The position numbers and the translations under genes are program-made. Positions 8,926 to 16,884 of a stretch of DNA of 36,696 nt are shown piece after piece. The notes below the pieces were generated by a model. It was not told the origin of the DNA and ran no database searches. It saw nothing but the letters and a program-made list of their open reading frames with translations. How positions within the stretch are numbered: position 1 is the stretch's first letter; the number at the start of each line of letters is the position of its first letter. Source of the stretch: Chloroflexota bacterium (GTDB lineage Bacteria; Chloroflexota; Dormibacteria; Dormibacterales; Dormibacteraceae); contig VBEG01000002.1 of assembly GCA_005882115.1 (NCBI GenBank), positions 1 through 36,696 on the forward strand, given 5' to 3'.

Positions 8926-9057
8926 AGTCGTCTCGCTTTGGGCGAGCTGCAACGTCCTCATTTCATGTGTCTTCTTGAACAGACGCCTTTCGGCGCCCAG
9001 CACGAGCGGATAGATCATCAGCCTGAGAGTGTTGATCATGTTTCTCTGCAGCAGGGT
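8926..9057 (-). pseudogene. DHFR/RibD C-terminal-like gene fragment
   Basis: About 44 codons, TLLQRNMINTLRLMIYPLVL followed by GAERRLF and LQLAQSETT. This matches the last third of DHFR-like proteins, which typically read LIDEFRLMIFPVVLGxGxRLF...LxLVxSxTT. An in-frame TAG lies immediately upstream, and after SETT the frame leaves the family pattern, so both ends are broken. It is related in family to the intact gene at 6964-7512 but of a different subtype. No gene is visible between 9058 and 9295. Confidence 0.65.
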
Positions 9058-9295
9058 CTATCCGAAGGCGGCAGAAAGGACGTATCGAATCTTGCGCTAC
9101 TGTGCTGCCGCTGCAAAGTTGCCAAGGGCGGAGGAAATCGCCGACGTTGCGGTGACGACGGTCGCGAGAAAATTGCCGACCGGGTCGTGACGGTATCGTT
9201 CGCCAACCGCCCCAGGGAAACGACTACTGGCCTCGCGTCAGCTAGCCGCGATCACGAGACTCCTCGAGCGCCATCTACTGCCACGTTGAAAGGTC

Positions 9296-10630
9296 TCAAT
9301 ACGAGCCAACCGAAGCGTGGACTTGTCCGTTCGTCGTTTCTCGCCAGACCGCGAAGGCGTTACCGTTGGGATCGACGGCCACTTGTGACTCCTGTGCATT
9401 CTGGCTCGCGGAAGAGAGGACCTGGGTCGAGCCGAGGGTGCCGTCCGCAGAGCGGACAACGGCCTCCTCCGCGCGGGAGCAACAGGGATACGGTCCTTCT
9501 TCGTGTTCCCAGACAATGACGGCGTTGCCTTGCGGGTCGACGGCGATCTCGGCCCCTACCGGGACAGACGTACCCGTCCCCGCCAGGGTCTGCGTCGAGC
9601 TGAGAGTGCCCGTCGCCGAGCGGGCGCGGACCTGAACGCTGTTCTCCATCCCATTGAAGCGCTGCCACAAGAAGACGGCGTTGCCGCTGCGGTCGACCCC
9701 CACCCGTGGTTCAAGAGCGCCATAACCCAGGTCGGAGAGGGTCTGGGTCGAGCTCAAAGCGCCGGCCGCCGAACGGGCGCGGGCCTGGATGCGCCCCCCG
9801 GTGCCAATCCAGGCAAAGACCGCATTGCCGTTCGGATCGACCGCGACGTGCGCTGATGAAGCGGTCTGGCCCACAGCGGAGAGGGTCTGGGTCGAGCTCA
9901 GGATGCCCGCCGTTGAGCGGGCGCGGGCCTGGATGCGCTGGTTGTTGGTCCCGTCGTAGCAACAGCGCTCCCAGGCAAAGACGGCGTTGCCGTTCAGGTC
10001 GACATCGACCTGCGCGTTAATCGCATCCCCGCCCGCGGCGGAGAGGGTCTGCGTTGAACCGCGCGTGCCCGCCGCCGAGAGGGTGCGGGCCTGGATGCGC
10101 TCGTTGGTCCCGTCCCAGCGGTCCCAGACAAACACCGCGTTGCCGTTCGCGTCTACCGCCAGCTGCGGGTACTCCGCGGACTGGTACGGGGCGGAGAGGG
10201 TCAGCGTCGGGCTCAGGGTGCCCGCTGCCGAGCGAGACCGGGTTTGGATTCGTAGGTAGGTCCCGTCGGAGCTCTGCCAGACAAACACCGCGTTGCCGTT
10301 GGGGTCCACCGCTACATGGGGTAAAGAGGCGTTCCGTCCCGAAGGCGAAAGCGACTGGATCGGGCCCAGGATGCCAGCCGCTGAGCGGGCGCGGGTCTGG
10401 ATTCGTAGGCAGGAGCCGCCATAGCAATTGGTCGTCCCGTCAAGGCGCTGCCATACAAAGACACTGTTGCCGCTGGCGTCGACCGCTACCCCCGGATACT
10501 CCACTGGGCCGGTACCGGAAGACAATGAACCGAGCGGTTGCCAGGCCGCGCCGGCCATGGCCGGCAGCGCGGAGACTAAGACAACGGCAAACACCAAGAT
10601 CGGTATGAAGCACCGCCTGTATGCCCGCAT
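9296..10630 (-). CDS. Secreted eight-repeat beta-propeller-like protein
   Basis: A 444-residue exported protein. ATG 10630 is preceded by AGGGTGG. The signal peptide MRAYRRCFIPILVFAVVLVS ends near ALPAMAGA. The mature protein is almost entirely eight repeats of about 48-53 residues. Each runs AVDPNGNAVFVWQ, a variable DG loop, RIQARARSAAGTLSSTQTLS, and a spacer leading to the next unit. Repeat 7 carries a Cys pair (YPCCSRAEE) and repeat 4 another (ERCCYDG). The pattern suggests one beta-propeller blade per repeat. No catalytic motif is seen; a cell-surface or extracellular binding role is a guess. The DNA repeats are similar enough to make unequal recombination and assembly errors likely. Confidence 0.85.
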   Translation of the reverse strand: MRAYRRCFIPILVFAVVLVSALPAMAGAAWQPLGSLSSGTGPVEYPGVAVDASGNSVFVWQRLDGTTNCYGGSCLRIQTRARSAAGILGPIQSLSPSGRNASLPHVAVDPNGNAVFVWQSSDGTYLRIQTRSRSAAGTLSPTLTLSAPYQSAEYPQLAVDANGNAVFVWDRWDGTNERIQARTLSAAGTRGSTQTLSAAGGDAINAQVDVDLNGNAVFAWERCCYDGTNNQRIQARARSTAGILSSTQTLSAVGQTASSAHVAVDPNGNAVFAWIGTGGRIQARARSAAGALSSTQTLSDLGYGALEPRVGVDRSGNAVFLWQRFNGMENSVQVRARSATGTLSSTQTLAGTGTSVPVGAEIAVDPQGNAVIVWEHEEGPYPCCSRAEEAVVRSADGTLGSTQVLSSASQNAQESQVAVDPNGNAFAVWRETTNGQVHASVGSY

Positions 10631-10800
10631 GTTGCTGCCACCCTGTCTAGACCGCCCGATGGCGCACCTCACTCCTGCTGCACTTCCGCTGCCCGGCCGG
10701 ACCTGAAGGCTAACCGTGACCCAGTTGGGTCGCCATGGGCAAAATGTCCCGGTTCGATTGGAACCCCCTATACGAGTCCCCCCTTGAGGGTGGCCCGACG

Positions 10801-11007
10801 CTAGGACGCTGCCCTCGGCGTGTCCTCCAGGACTTGCGCGATGTACCGCGCGGTTGCGGCCAGATCGGGCTTTTCGGACAGCAGGCGCGCCAACCGGTGG
10901 GCCAAGAATTGCGCGTCATTGAGCGCAGCGTTGGCCTGCGCCAGCTCAGCCTCGAGCTCGGCGTTTTGTGCGCGAAGCTGGTCGACGTCGGAAGAGTTTG
11001 TGGGCAC
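10801..11007 (-). CDS. Small coiled-coil protein
   Basis: A 68-residue protein starting at GTG 11007, with GGAG about 10 bases upstream. Residues 8-36 form a strong heptad pattern (VDQLRAQNAELEAELAQANA), followed by FLAHRLARLLSEKPDLAATA and a short tail EDTPRAAS. This suggests a homodimeric coiled coil with a second helix. No family is recognised. The frame continues upstream to 11130 without protein-like composition. Confidence 0.55.
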   Translation of the reverse strand: MPTNSSDVDQLRAQNAELEAELAQANAALNDAQFLAHRLARLLSEKPDLAATARYIAQVLEDTPRAAS

Positions 11008-11657
11008 CTTAGGTGCTCTCCCCAGTGGCGACACAGGGCCGTGGACCACTTGGCCGCCGGCTCTTACTCGCGCAAGGGTCCGGTGGCCACGTGGGGGTAG
11101 CAGAGCCCTGGCGGGCTGCTTCCCCATCAATCGAAGCTACTCCCGCTCTAAACCCGGACGCCAGAGGACTTTAGGCCCATACGCGCTAGGACACCCATCT
11201 CCGTCACGTGTGTTGACTTACCACTGGACAGCAAGTGTCGCTAGCGCTTCCGTGCGCCACACGCACGATTCCTCGTGGCCTGCATCTGCGGATTGGCTCG
11301 ACTTGCGAAACCATCTGGTCAACGTGCATTGGGAACGAGAGGACGACGTCGACGATTTAGAGTCGTACGCGGACGGAACGACGGGACGATGCAGACACGC
11401 GGAAGAGCGACACCGAGCACTCCATCTTGCCCCGCCGCCCTCTTCAAGCGGATAGCCGTCCCTGGGGGCCGCGGCCATCGCTGGCCACCGCCCGTTACTA
11501 CGTAACGAGAACGGTCCAGATGCGCTTCTTAACTACGGCATCCCATTCATTCAGCGCCAGCGAAACACGATCCCACACGACGACGATCACCGGCCAAAAA
11601 CGAGGGCTCACACAAGCGCAGCGATGAACCCGAGCCGTCATCGCGGGACGGACCCCT
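11008..11657. other. Stretch without a recognisable gene
   Basis: Short frames on both strands lack protein-like composition or ribosome sites. The only structure noted is the palindrome CGTTAC-TAC-GTAACG at 11493-11507, which could be a regulator site but has no clear partner gene. Confidence 0.4.
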
Positions 11658-11846
11658 TCACTCGGCCCAGCCCCAAATCCCTGGCTTGGTTACTTCCTGC
11701 CATCCGCAATTGCCGCACATGATGAATCTCCCTTCGAATGCCTGATCGCCGTGGGCAAGGTCTTTCATGTTTTCGAGCCGTGGTGCATTGATGTCAAGCA
11801 CTGATACGGCGGACGGCCTGGGCCAAGCGGTGGCTCGGACTTGCAC
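11658..11846 (-). CDS. Possible small zinc-ribbon-like protein
   Basis: A 62-residue frame from GTG 11846. The C-terminal half, FIMCGNCGWQEVTKPGIWGW, has one CxxC knuckle. A second CxxC, needed for a full zinc ribbon, is not present, so this may be a truncated remnant. It lies just downstream of the better zinc-ribbon candidate at 11911-12171 on the same strand. Confidence 0.35.
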   Translation of the reverse strand: MQVRATAWPRPSAVSVLDINAPRLENMKDLAHGDQAFEGRFIMCGNCGWQEVTKPGIWGWAE

Positions 11847-11910
11847 CTCGTCAGGGACGGCTCTGAAGCCTCGCTATGCCGTCTACCGCGGTCAGCCCTA
11901 GGGCCTGGCC

Positions 11911-12171
11911 TTAGGCCGATCGCCGCTGAAGCAGCTCGAAGATTGAACCTTCGAACTTGGCAAGCCGCGTGTGGACCTCGATCACCTCATCAGAGCTGAC
12001 AGGGTCCGCTGGGTCGATGTCAGTTTGGTGCTCAGTCCACTCAGTACCACACTCACAGCGGCGAAATAGACAGCGGTGGGTGTGGGAGCGATAGACATAA
12101 ACAGCGGCGTCATCGAGCTCGCGTCCGCAGACGCACGTGTCCTTTTTTGGTTCCAGGTTCGACTCTTGCAC
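11911..12171 (-). CDS. Small Cys-rich zinc-ribbon protein
   Basis: An 86-residue protein from GTG 12171. Residues 13-44 hold a CVCGRELDD knuckle and, 19 residues on, HRCLFRRCECGTEWTEH, giving CxC...CxxxxCxC plus flanking His residues as likely zinc ligands. An acidic hydrophilic region and a helical tail HTRLAKFEGSIFELLQRRS follow. Function is unknown. The start region (CAAGAGTCGAACCTGG) looks a little like a tRNA T-arm, so the true start could be further in. Confidence 0.5.
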   Translation of the reverse strand: MQESNLEPKKDTCVCGRELDDAAVYVYRSHTHRCLFRRCECGTEWTEHQTDIDPADPVSSDEVIEVHTRLAKFEGSIFELLQRRSA

Positions 12172-12480
12172 TGACGTGATCCGGACTCAATGCTGAGAGT
12201 GCCTAAAAACGTCGCTTAGGCCAATGGGCACAGGCGGCGCAGCCTAGGCGCATGTCCCGCATGGAGAGGACAAACAGAGGAGCGGCAAACGCAGCCGCTA
12301 TTCGGACTGCCTCGCTAAGTCGCTACCGCTCGGCGAAGTGCAGCGAGCTGACGCCGCAAAACCTGTTGTCTGCGAAGCACTCTGGGAATCAGAACGCTGG
12401 CTGCAGATACTGAGTGTCGCTCAACCCAGAAGCTTGCAGCATGTCGATCACCGTCATCGACACTTCGGATAGGTCATGCA
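12172..12480. other. Intergenic stretch, nothing recognised
   Basis: No protein-like frame is visible apart from frameshifted residues near 12440-12500 (ITVIDTSDRSCMFIRSR in a neighbouring frame) that may continue the transposase remnant starting at 12481. Confidence 0.4.
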
Positions 12481-12720
12481 TGTTCATTCGCTCGAGATAG
12501 TCGAGGACGTTACCTCGGCCGACTCCGACACATCCGCCTCGGTCTCGCGCACAAGAACAGGAGGGTCAGACTGCTGGTCGCGGGCGCCAACGTTCGCATC
12601 ATCACCGAGGAGGGCGAACTTCTCCGATCTCTCACCCTCGAGCCGACACTCACCTACTACGGCCTTGGCGGACGCTGGCCGCTGCACAATGTCTTGCAAC
12701 AGGCCTGCACGATGTCCTGA
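12481..12720 (+). pseudogene. IS481-like transposase, C-terminal remnant
   Basis: The frame read from 12481 to TGA 12720 contains GRYLGRLRHIRLGLAHKNRR, then VRLLVAGANVRIITEEGELL and RSLTLEPTLTYY. This is the C-terminal beta-domain typical of integrase-core (DDE, IS481-type) transposases, which usually read ...LxIGxAHxGxRVxLLVxDxxVRVI..GELLRxLTLDPTRDYQ. The catalytic core is absent, and the likely upstream continuation is in another frame. The stop codon lies 11 bases from the tRNA-Pro-like repeat R2. It is a dead fragment. Confidence 0.6.
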
Positions 12721-12730
12721 GACATGACAT

Positions 12731-12775
12731 TGGTCGGGGGCCTGGGATTTGAACCCGGGGCCTCACGGTCCCGAA
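12731..12775 (-). repeat. tRNA-Pro(CGG) 3' half, copy R2
   Basis: 44 of 45 bases are identical to the copy at 33283. On the minus strand it gives anticodon loop TTCGGGA, T-arm, acceptor strand and CCA. The base after the CCA and the next several (GACATGACAT on the plus strand, 12721-12730) are identical to those flanking copy R4 at 26374. The anticodon-side DNA, to about 12905, also aligns with R4 over about 130 bp, including TTTACTACATGAACTGCTAC near 12878. No 5' tRNA half is present. No gene is visible between 12776 and 13143. Confidence 0.85.
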
Positions 12776-13143
12776 CTCTGAGAACTCTCGTCCAGAAGTG
12801 GCCGAAGCGATCGGTTTCAGCTCGAAAGTTCTGACGCAGCCAACCAGTCCGTCCAGATTGGAAGGGCTTTGCCGACGGTTTACTACATGAACTGCTACAT
12901 GGACCGAGGGGCTCAGCAGGACCGCTGTGCCTATTACGCGTCCATCGCAGCAGCTGGCGATAGCTTCGCCTTAGCAGAAGCAAAAGGTGTGCGGCAGGCT
13001 CACGGACCTAGTCTCCGGCTGAGACCATCGCCCTATTGGCCCCGACGCCGCAGCCCGCCAGGTCGCGGGACACCCCTATGCGATGGACTGCGCCGAGGAA
13101 ACCCGACCTAGATCATGTGGGCGCTAGCCGCCCGCGCTCTAAC

Positions 13144-13587
13144 TTACGACTGGACTGGAACCTGCGCTTCCAGGAGTTCCTTCGCCGTTTCGAGCTGGGC
13201 CTGGAATTGTTTCTTCGCGATCCGCGCGACGATCGGCTCGCCAATTTTGAAGAACCCACCCGGATCGCCGTCGAAGATCGCTACGACTCTGGTTCCGCCC
13301 CCTTCGGAATCAAAGGTGTTGGTGATCGTCAGTGCGAACGGCTTCTCGGACTTGGTGGTGTAGCGCTTGTTGAGTTCGTACTCGCTCACCACTGACGGCG
13401 ACTCTATCTTCCGACCAAGGAACCGAGCCCTCGTCTGGATTTTGGTCCCGGCCTTGACCGGAGTTTCGGAAGGCGTCGCCTCCTCGACAACTGAGTTCCA
13501 CTCGGGCAACTTGGCGGGATCCGACAGGTACGTGAACACTTCAGCCACTGGTCGATTGATGTGTGTGGAGATCTCGAATTTCACCAT
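13144..13587 (-). CDS. SRPBCC family protein (polyketide cyclase/dehydrase-like)
   Basis: A 147-residue START-like fold protein: VKFEISTHINRPVAEVFTYL, then DPAKLPEWNS, a central set of beta strands and the long C-terminal helix FQAQLETAKELLEAQ. Such proteins have a deep hydrophobic pocket for lipids, polyketides or other small molecules; no specific ligand can be named. ATG 13587 follows GGAGG with 10-base spacing. It is the only gene between tRNA-derived repeats R2 (12731) and R3 (13721), making a candidate single-gene cassette of about 1 kb. Confidence 0.85.
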   Translation of the reverse strand: MVKFEISTHINRPVAEVFTYLSDPAKLPEWNSVVEEATPSETPVKAGTKIQTRARFLGRKIESPSVVSEYELNKRYTTKSEKPFALTITNTFDSEGGGTRVVAIFDGDPGGFFKIGEPIVARIAKKQFQAQLETAKELLEAQVPVQS

Positions 13588-13720
13588 AGGCTTCAAACCC
13601 TCCTTGGTGCCGAGAGCGCGGGCAGACTAGCGCAGTCACGTCATACCCCTTTTGATAGGGCATTTCAAGCAACCAGAAGGAAGCGTGGCCGGGAGGAATC
13701 GGCGATTTTGAACTTGATTT

Positions 13721-13760
13721 TGGTCGGGGGCCGGGATTTGAACCGGGCCTCACGGTCCCG
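13721..13760 (-). repeat. tRNA-Pro 3' half, degraded copy R3
   Basis: The same element as the copy at 33283, but with paired losses of C/G in the T-stem and an anticodon loop cut after TCCCG. The T-loop (ATTTGAA on the plus strand) and CCA end are intact. Its anticodon-side flank aligns with that of 33283 over about 140 bp, including the decamer array. Confidence 0.75.
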
Positions 13761-13775
13761 TCCGCCGGTAATGCC

Positions 13776-13867
13776 GTGTCCTCTCGTGTCCTGTGGTTTC
13801 CGCGGGGTTCCCCCTGTACTTGAACTGAGTCTTCTTCGCGTCCTCCTGTGACCTCCTGTATCCCCGG
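13776..13867 (+). repeat. Phased decamer array beside R3
   Basis: Consecutive 10-base units: GTGTCCTCTC, GTGTCCTGTG, GTTTCCGCGG, GGTTCCCCCT, GTACTTGAAC, TGAGTCTTCT, a 2-base break, then GCGTCCTCCT, GTGACCTCCT, GTATCCCCGG. Three GACACG-type elements (CGACACG, GTGACACG, GTGACACG) follow at about 13883-13915. The unit length is one DNA turn, and the same series occurs beside 33283. Such phased repeats next to a recombination core could be arm-type sites for a recombinase; that role is inferred. Confidence 0.65.
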
Positions 13868-13924
13868 GGTTCCGCGAACGCGCGACACGACTGTGACACG
13901 GGTGGCGTGACACGTCGCGTCCCA

Positions 13925-14090
13925 CATGGCCCCGCTGGGCCGGATCGGCAAATAGATCGCGTCCAGGAAGAGGACGAGGAGATCGATCTTGTCCAGGCGC
14001 TTGGCCTGATGGCGACATCGCGGGAGCGGAGCTCCTGGCAGATGCGGTTGGCCGTTGTCCGTGAGAGCTAGCCTGCTGGAGGAGGCGCGC
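13925..14090 (-). pseudogene. IS256-like (mutator-type) transposase fragment
   Basis: Two overlapping frames on the minus strand give SRTTANRICQELRSRD and then AKRLDKIDLLVLFLDAIYLP. This is the segment around the first catalytic Asp of IS256-family transposases, which typically read LSKSTVSRxxxELRxRYxAxxxRxLxxxDLVxLFLDAIYLxxR. A frameshift separates the two halves, and nothing of the family is seen on either side. It lies directly against the outer end of the R3 repeat arm. Confidence 0.6.
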
Positions 14091-14350
14091 TTGGGGAGGG
14101 GACAATATTTGAACTGCCGGATTACAGAAAGTGCTACACGACAAGCCGTTGAACTCGGAGCGGCGCTTCATCCGTGACCGCACGCCCGCAGCGCAACGAG
14201 CGAACGCGCGAGCGCGCCGTGGTTGATCTTCCACAGACGGGCGTGGCTGCGCCGTCCGAAGCGGCCGCTGACCGAAGCTCAACCGAGGAAACCGGATCAT
14301 GCCGTACGTCGTGGACTACTTCACCGTTTCAACCGTCGGTCTGGAGTCTG

Positions 14351-15310
14351 TCAGACGGCGACAGCTTTGGACGTGCGCACTTCATCAGGACGTCTTCGCT
14401 GCAGAGAGCCTCGGTAGGCCGACGGCGTGCAGCCGAGGGTTCGCTGGAATGCTTTCGTGAAGCTCGATTCCGACTCATAGCCGACGCTGTGCATCGCTTC
14501 GGTGACCGACAGGCGTTCCGCCTCCAGAAGCTGCGCTGCACGAAGGATGCGGCATCGCGCCAGGTAGCGCATCGGCGATTCGCCAACGCACAGGGTGAAG
14601 CGCTGAGCAAAGTTGGATCGTGACATCGCAACGGCGGAGGCAAGCCGCGCCACCGTCCAGTCTTCTTGAGGTGACTCGTGGATGAGCCCGAGCGCAGTTC
14701 CTACGCGGGCGTCCTCGAGGCCATGGATCCATGGCGCGGCCGTGCGCGAATCCACCGCGAGCTGCGCTCGCAGGACCTGCACAAGCAGCAGTCCGCATAG
14801 CAGGTCCGTCAGCGCGCCGGCGCCGGGGAGCGCCTGCGCCGACTCCGCATCGGCCATCGCGACCAGGCCCTCGATCATTCCCGGGCCAGAGCCCGCATTG
14901 ATATGGATCATGTCTGGCAGCGCTCGCAGCAGGGGATGGCTGTTTTGGCGCTCGAACTTGAAGAAGCCGCACAGCATCTTGGCGGGATCACCGCCGCCGG
15001 CGATGCCGATCGACGGGAAACGTCCAGGGACGCAATGCTCCATCAGGTCCGCGAAGGCCGTGATCGGCACGCCCGGCTCGCTGATGAGCTCGTGCCGCTC
15101 GCCGCGCATCAGCACGGCCACGTCGCCGGCCGAGAGGCGGATCGTGCGGCCTTCCTCAGTCCGAAGCCACCCAGATCCCGAGAGAAGCACGTGGAAGACC
15201 GCGGCCCCGAAGCGTTCGAGGCCCATGCCCCACGGCGCGCTCAGCTCGGCGCGGGCGATCAACGATCCGGACATCTGGATGCCTCGCAGCGCCACGCTCA
15301 GCGGATCCAC
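14351..15310 (-). CDS. AraC family transcriptional regulator
   Basis: A 319-residue protein with an N-terminal cupin_6-type sensor domain (about residues 10-200; IRLSAGDVAVLMRGERHEL, HPLLRALPDMIHINAG, ALTDLLCGLLLVQVLRAQLA) and a C-terminal double helix-turn-helix (VARLASAVAMSRSNFAQRF, then TEAMHSVGYESESSFTKAFQ and RTLGCTPSAYR), complete for the family. The start is GTG 15310; GGAG lies about 12 bases upstream. It is divergent from the YCII gene at 15474, and the intervening 163 bp hold a symmetric dyad at 15339-15382, so it probably controls that gene and/or itself. The ligand is unknown. No gene is visible between the IS256 scrap and 14351. Confidence 0.92.
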   Translation of the reverse strand: MDPLSVALRGIQMSGSLIARAELSAPWGMGLERFGAAVFHVLLSGSGWLRTEEGRTIRLSAGDVAVLMRGERHELISEPGVPITAFADLMEHCVPGRFPSIGIAGGGDPAKMLCGFFKFERQNSHPLLRALPDMIHINAGSGPGMIEGLVAMADAESAQALPGAGALTDLLCGLLLVQVLRAQLAVDSRTAAPWIHGLEDARVGTALGLIHESPQEDWTVARLASAVAMSRSNFAQRFTLCVGESPMRYLARCRILRAAQLLEAERLSVTEAMHSVGYESESSFTKAFQRTLGCTPSAYRGSLQRRRPDEVRTSKAVAV

Positions 15311-15338
15311 GACGTAGTTCTACTCCTTGAATGTCCCA

Positions 15339-15382
15339 GCGTCCAGTCCGTTTGTACTCGAGGGGATACAAAACCTGGACGC
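15339..15382. promoter_or_regulatory. Candidate operator dyad between araC-type and YCII genes
   Basis: Nested inverted repeats: GCGTCCAG (15339-15346) with CTGGACGC (15375-15382), and TTTGTA (15351-15356) with TACAAA (15367-15372). The centre lies in the divergent promoter region. The two half-sites of about 18 bp would suit a dimeric regulator. The neighbouring AraC-type protein is the natural candidate, but nothing in the sequence proves it. Confidence 0.5.
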
Positions 15383-15473
15383 CAGGACAGTTTTGTCGTC
15401 GCCCGAAGCATGGCTTGGAGACGAACCGGGTCGTACGCTGGCCTCCGATTCTCTAGTTCCGAGGAGGACCCGA

Positions 15474-15785
15474 ATGCCTAGATTTCTCGTCACCTACCAC
15501 AGCAGCAACATGCCCCACGATCCGGAGTCCATGGCCAAGGCGCGCGACGCCTTCGTGCAGTGGGCCGGAAAGACCGGTTCGGCGCTGGTGGACCCCGGGG
15601 CGCCAGTGGGCGCTACGCGGACGATCTCGAGCCATGGCCCGAAGGACGGTCTTGCCGAGGGGCCGTTCAATGGCTGGTCCGTGATCGAGGCCGCCGACCT
15701 GAACGCCGCGGCGAAGCTGCTTGCCGACCATCCATTCATCGGCCGCGGAGGAGTTCTGCAGCTCAACGAGCCGGCGGCGATTTAG
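15474..15785 (+). CDS. YCII-related protein
   Basis: A 103-residue protein, MPRFLVTYHSSNMPHDPESM, with a dimeric alpha/beta barrel fold typical of YCII/DGPF-type proteins. A conserved GPFNGWSVIEAADLNAAAKL segment and LADHPFIGRGGVLQLNE close the fold. The family includes the dehalogenase-like YciI and sigma-factor-associated DGPF proteins; most members have no known reaction. ATG 15474 follows a strong GAGGAGG at 15461-15467. It is probably regulated by the divergent AraC protein. Confidence 0.85.
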   Translation: MPRFLVTYHSSNMPHDPESMAKARDAFVQWAGKTGSALVDPGAPVGATRTISSHGPKDGLAEGPFNGWSVIEAADLNAAAKLLADHPFIGRGGVLQLNEPAAI

Positions 15786-15816
15786 CGCGACTGCACCGGT
15801 CATATGAAATGGCGGG

Positions 15817-15837
15817 GCCCGGGATTCAAGCCCGGGC
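15817..15837. terminator. Hairpin between convergent genes
   Basis: A perfect 7-bp stem GCCCGGG/CCCGGGC with a 7-base loop ATTCAAG sits between the convergent YCII and membrane protein genes. There is no U-tract, so a bidirectional terminator role is only likely. The stem-loop plus the adjoining TGGCGGGG also resembles a tRNA T-arm and CCA end in the same orientation as the tRNA-Pro repeats, so a diverged relic is possible. Confidence 0.4.
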
Positions 15838-15841
15838 ATTG

Positions 15842-16321
15842 TCAGGCTGCAGTGTCGCTTTCGAGCGCCGTGAGGAGCGTCCAGCAGTTGAAGATCGAGC
15901 GGACCAGGGTCAGCGTCAGGACCCCGCCCAGGATGTAGAAGCCGCCACCAACCCCTGTGATGAGGCTGATCGACGCCAGTACGTAGATCACCCTGATCGC
16001 GATTGTGAGCGCCGAACCAGCAGTGAGCCGCGCCGGCGTGCGATGGCGCACGTTGAGCGCCAGAAAGAAGGCGTTGAGGATCAGGATCTCCCAGCCCATC
16101 AGCTCGCGAGGTTGGGGCGCGAGGACGATGGCCGAGATGACGATCTGCGTGGTCAGGATCACGAGCACCACGATCGCGCGCGGCTTGTAGACAGGGTGGG
16201 CAAGGATCTGTTTGACGTGTAACGAGAGCGCGACGAACAGCAGGCCGGTGATGGCCGCGTTGGCCGTGCCGATCATGATGTAGAAGTTCTGCCACGCGGC
16301 CGGATCGTTGCCGGCGTTCAT
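15842..16321 (-). CDS. Four-helix membrane protein of unknown function
   Basis: A 159-residue integral membrane protein with about four hydrophobic segments (residues 11-32, 47-67, 75-90, 107-155). It begins MNAGNDPAAWQNFYIMIGTA and has ANAAITGLLFVALSLHV, a motif common to small unnamed membrane proteins of soil actinobacteria and Chloroflexota. No transport or catalytic motif is seen. A broken paralogue lies directly upstream at 16412-16870. Confidence 0.75.
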   Translation of the reverse strand: MNAGNDPAAWQNFYIMIGTANAAITGLLFVALSLHVKQILAHPVYKPRAIVVLVILTTQIVISAIVLAPQPRELMGWEILILNAFFLALNVRHRTPARLTAGSALTIAIRVIYVLASISLITGVGGGFYILGGVLTLTLVRSIFNCWTLLTALESDTAA

Positions 16322-16411
16322 CGCTGCCGGGAATCTTAGAGAGAGGCCGTCACAACAAGGCGAACCGAGTCAACGCGCCGGCGCCTCGGCAAGACCTCCA
16401 GCAGCCCGGCT

Positions 16412-16870
16412 TCAAGATGCGCCCCGGCCTTTCGACCATTGCTCGGAGATCCCCATGATGAGCAGCCAGGCGCCTGAGATCATGTAGGCGAGCAGGCCCG
16501 CCATCGAAATCGCCGCCAAGTACAGGCCCGCGATCTATCCGCCAAGCAGCAGGGCAGCACCGACGATTTCGACGAGGTAAGGAGCGGTACTGCCGATGAG
16601 GCGGCGAGATCGAAGCCCAACCGAGCTTTCACCGAGGCGAATCGCCTGGACGTACCCGTAGACGTAGAAGACTGCGGCGGCCGCAGCTGACATTCCGAGC
16701 CATTCCAGTCCTACGGCTCGATGGTCCTGACCGCCCATCACTCCGAGAGCGCAGATCACGAAGATGGCGGTGAAGCTGGAGATTGTGCCCACGACTCGGT
16801 GGCGATGCGTTGGGTCCTGTGCCATGACGCCGGGGTTGAGTGACATCGCCACAAACACCAAACCGGTCAA
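16412..16870 (-). pseudogene. Broken paralogue of the membrane protein at 15842
   Basis: Starting at LTGLVFVAMSLNPGVMAQDP, it shares the LTGLxFVAxSL signature and the four-helix layout with the intact neighbour. The first helix (AWQNFYIMIG equivalent) is missing. After ALLLGG an in-frame TAG (16535-16537) interrupts it. The frame resumes as IAGLYLAAISMAGLLAYMIS and ends SEQWSKGRGAS at 16412. N-terminal loss plus a nonsense codon make it non-functional. Its lost 5' end abuts an aldo/keto reductase scrap, so the region was rearranged. Confidence 0.65.
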
Positions 16871-16884
16871 CGCGACCGTGCGCC

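Noticed and set aside
11493-11507. Palindrome CGTTACTACGTAACG as an operator
   Set aside because: No flanking promoter or nearby recognisable gene supports it.
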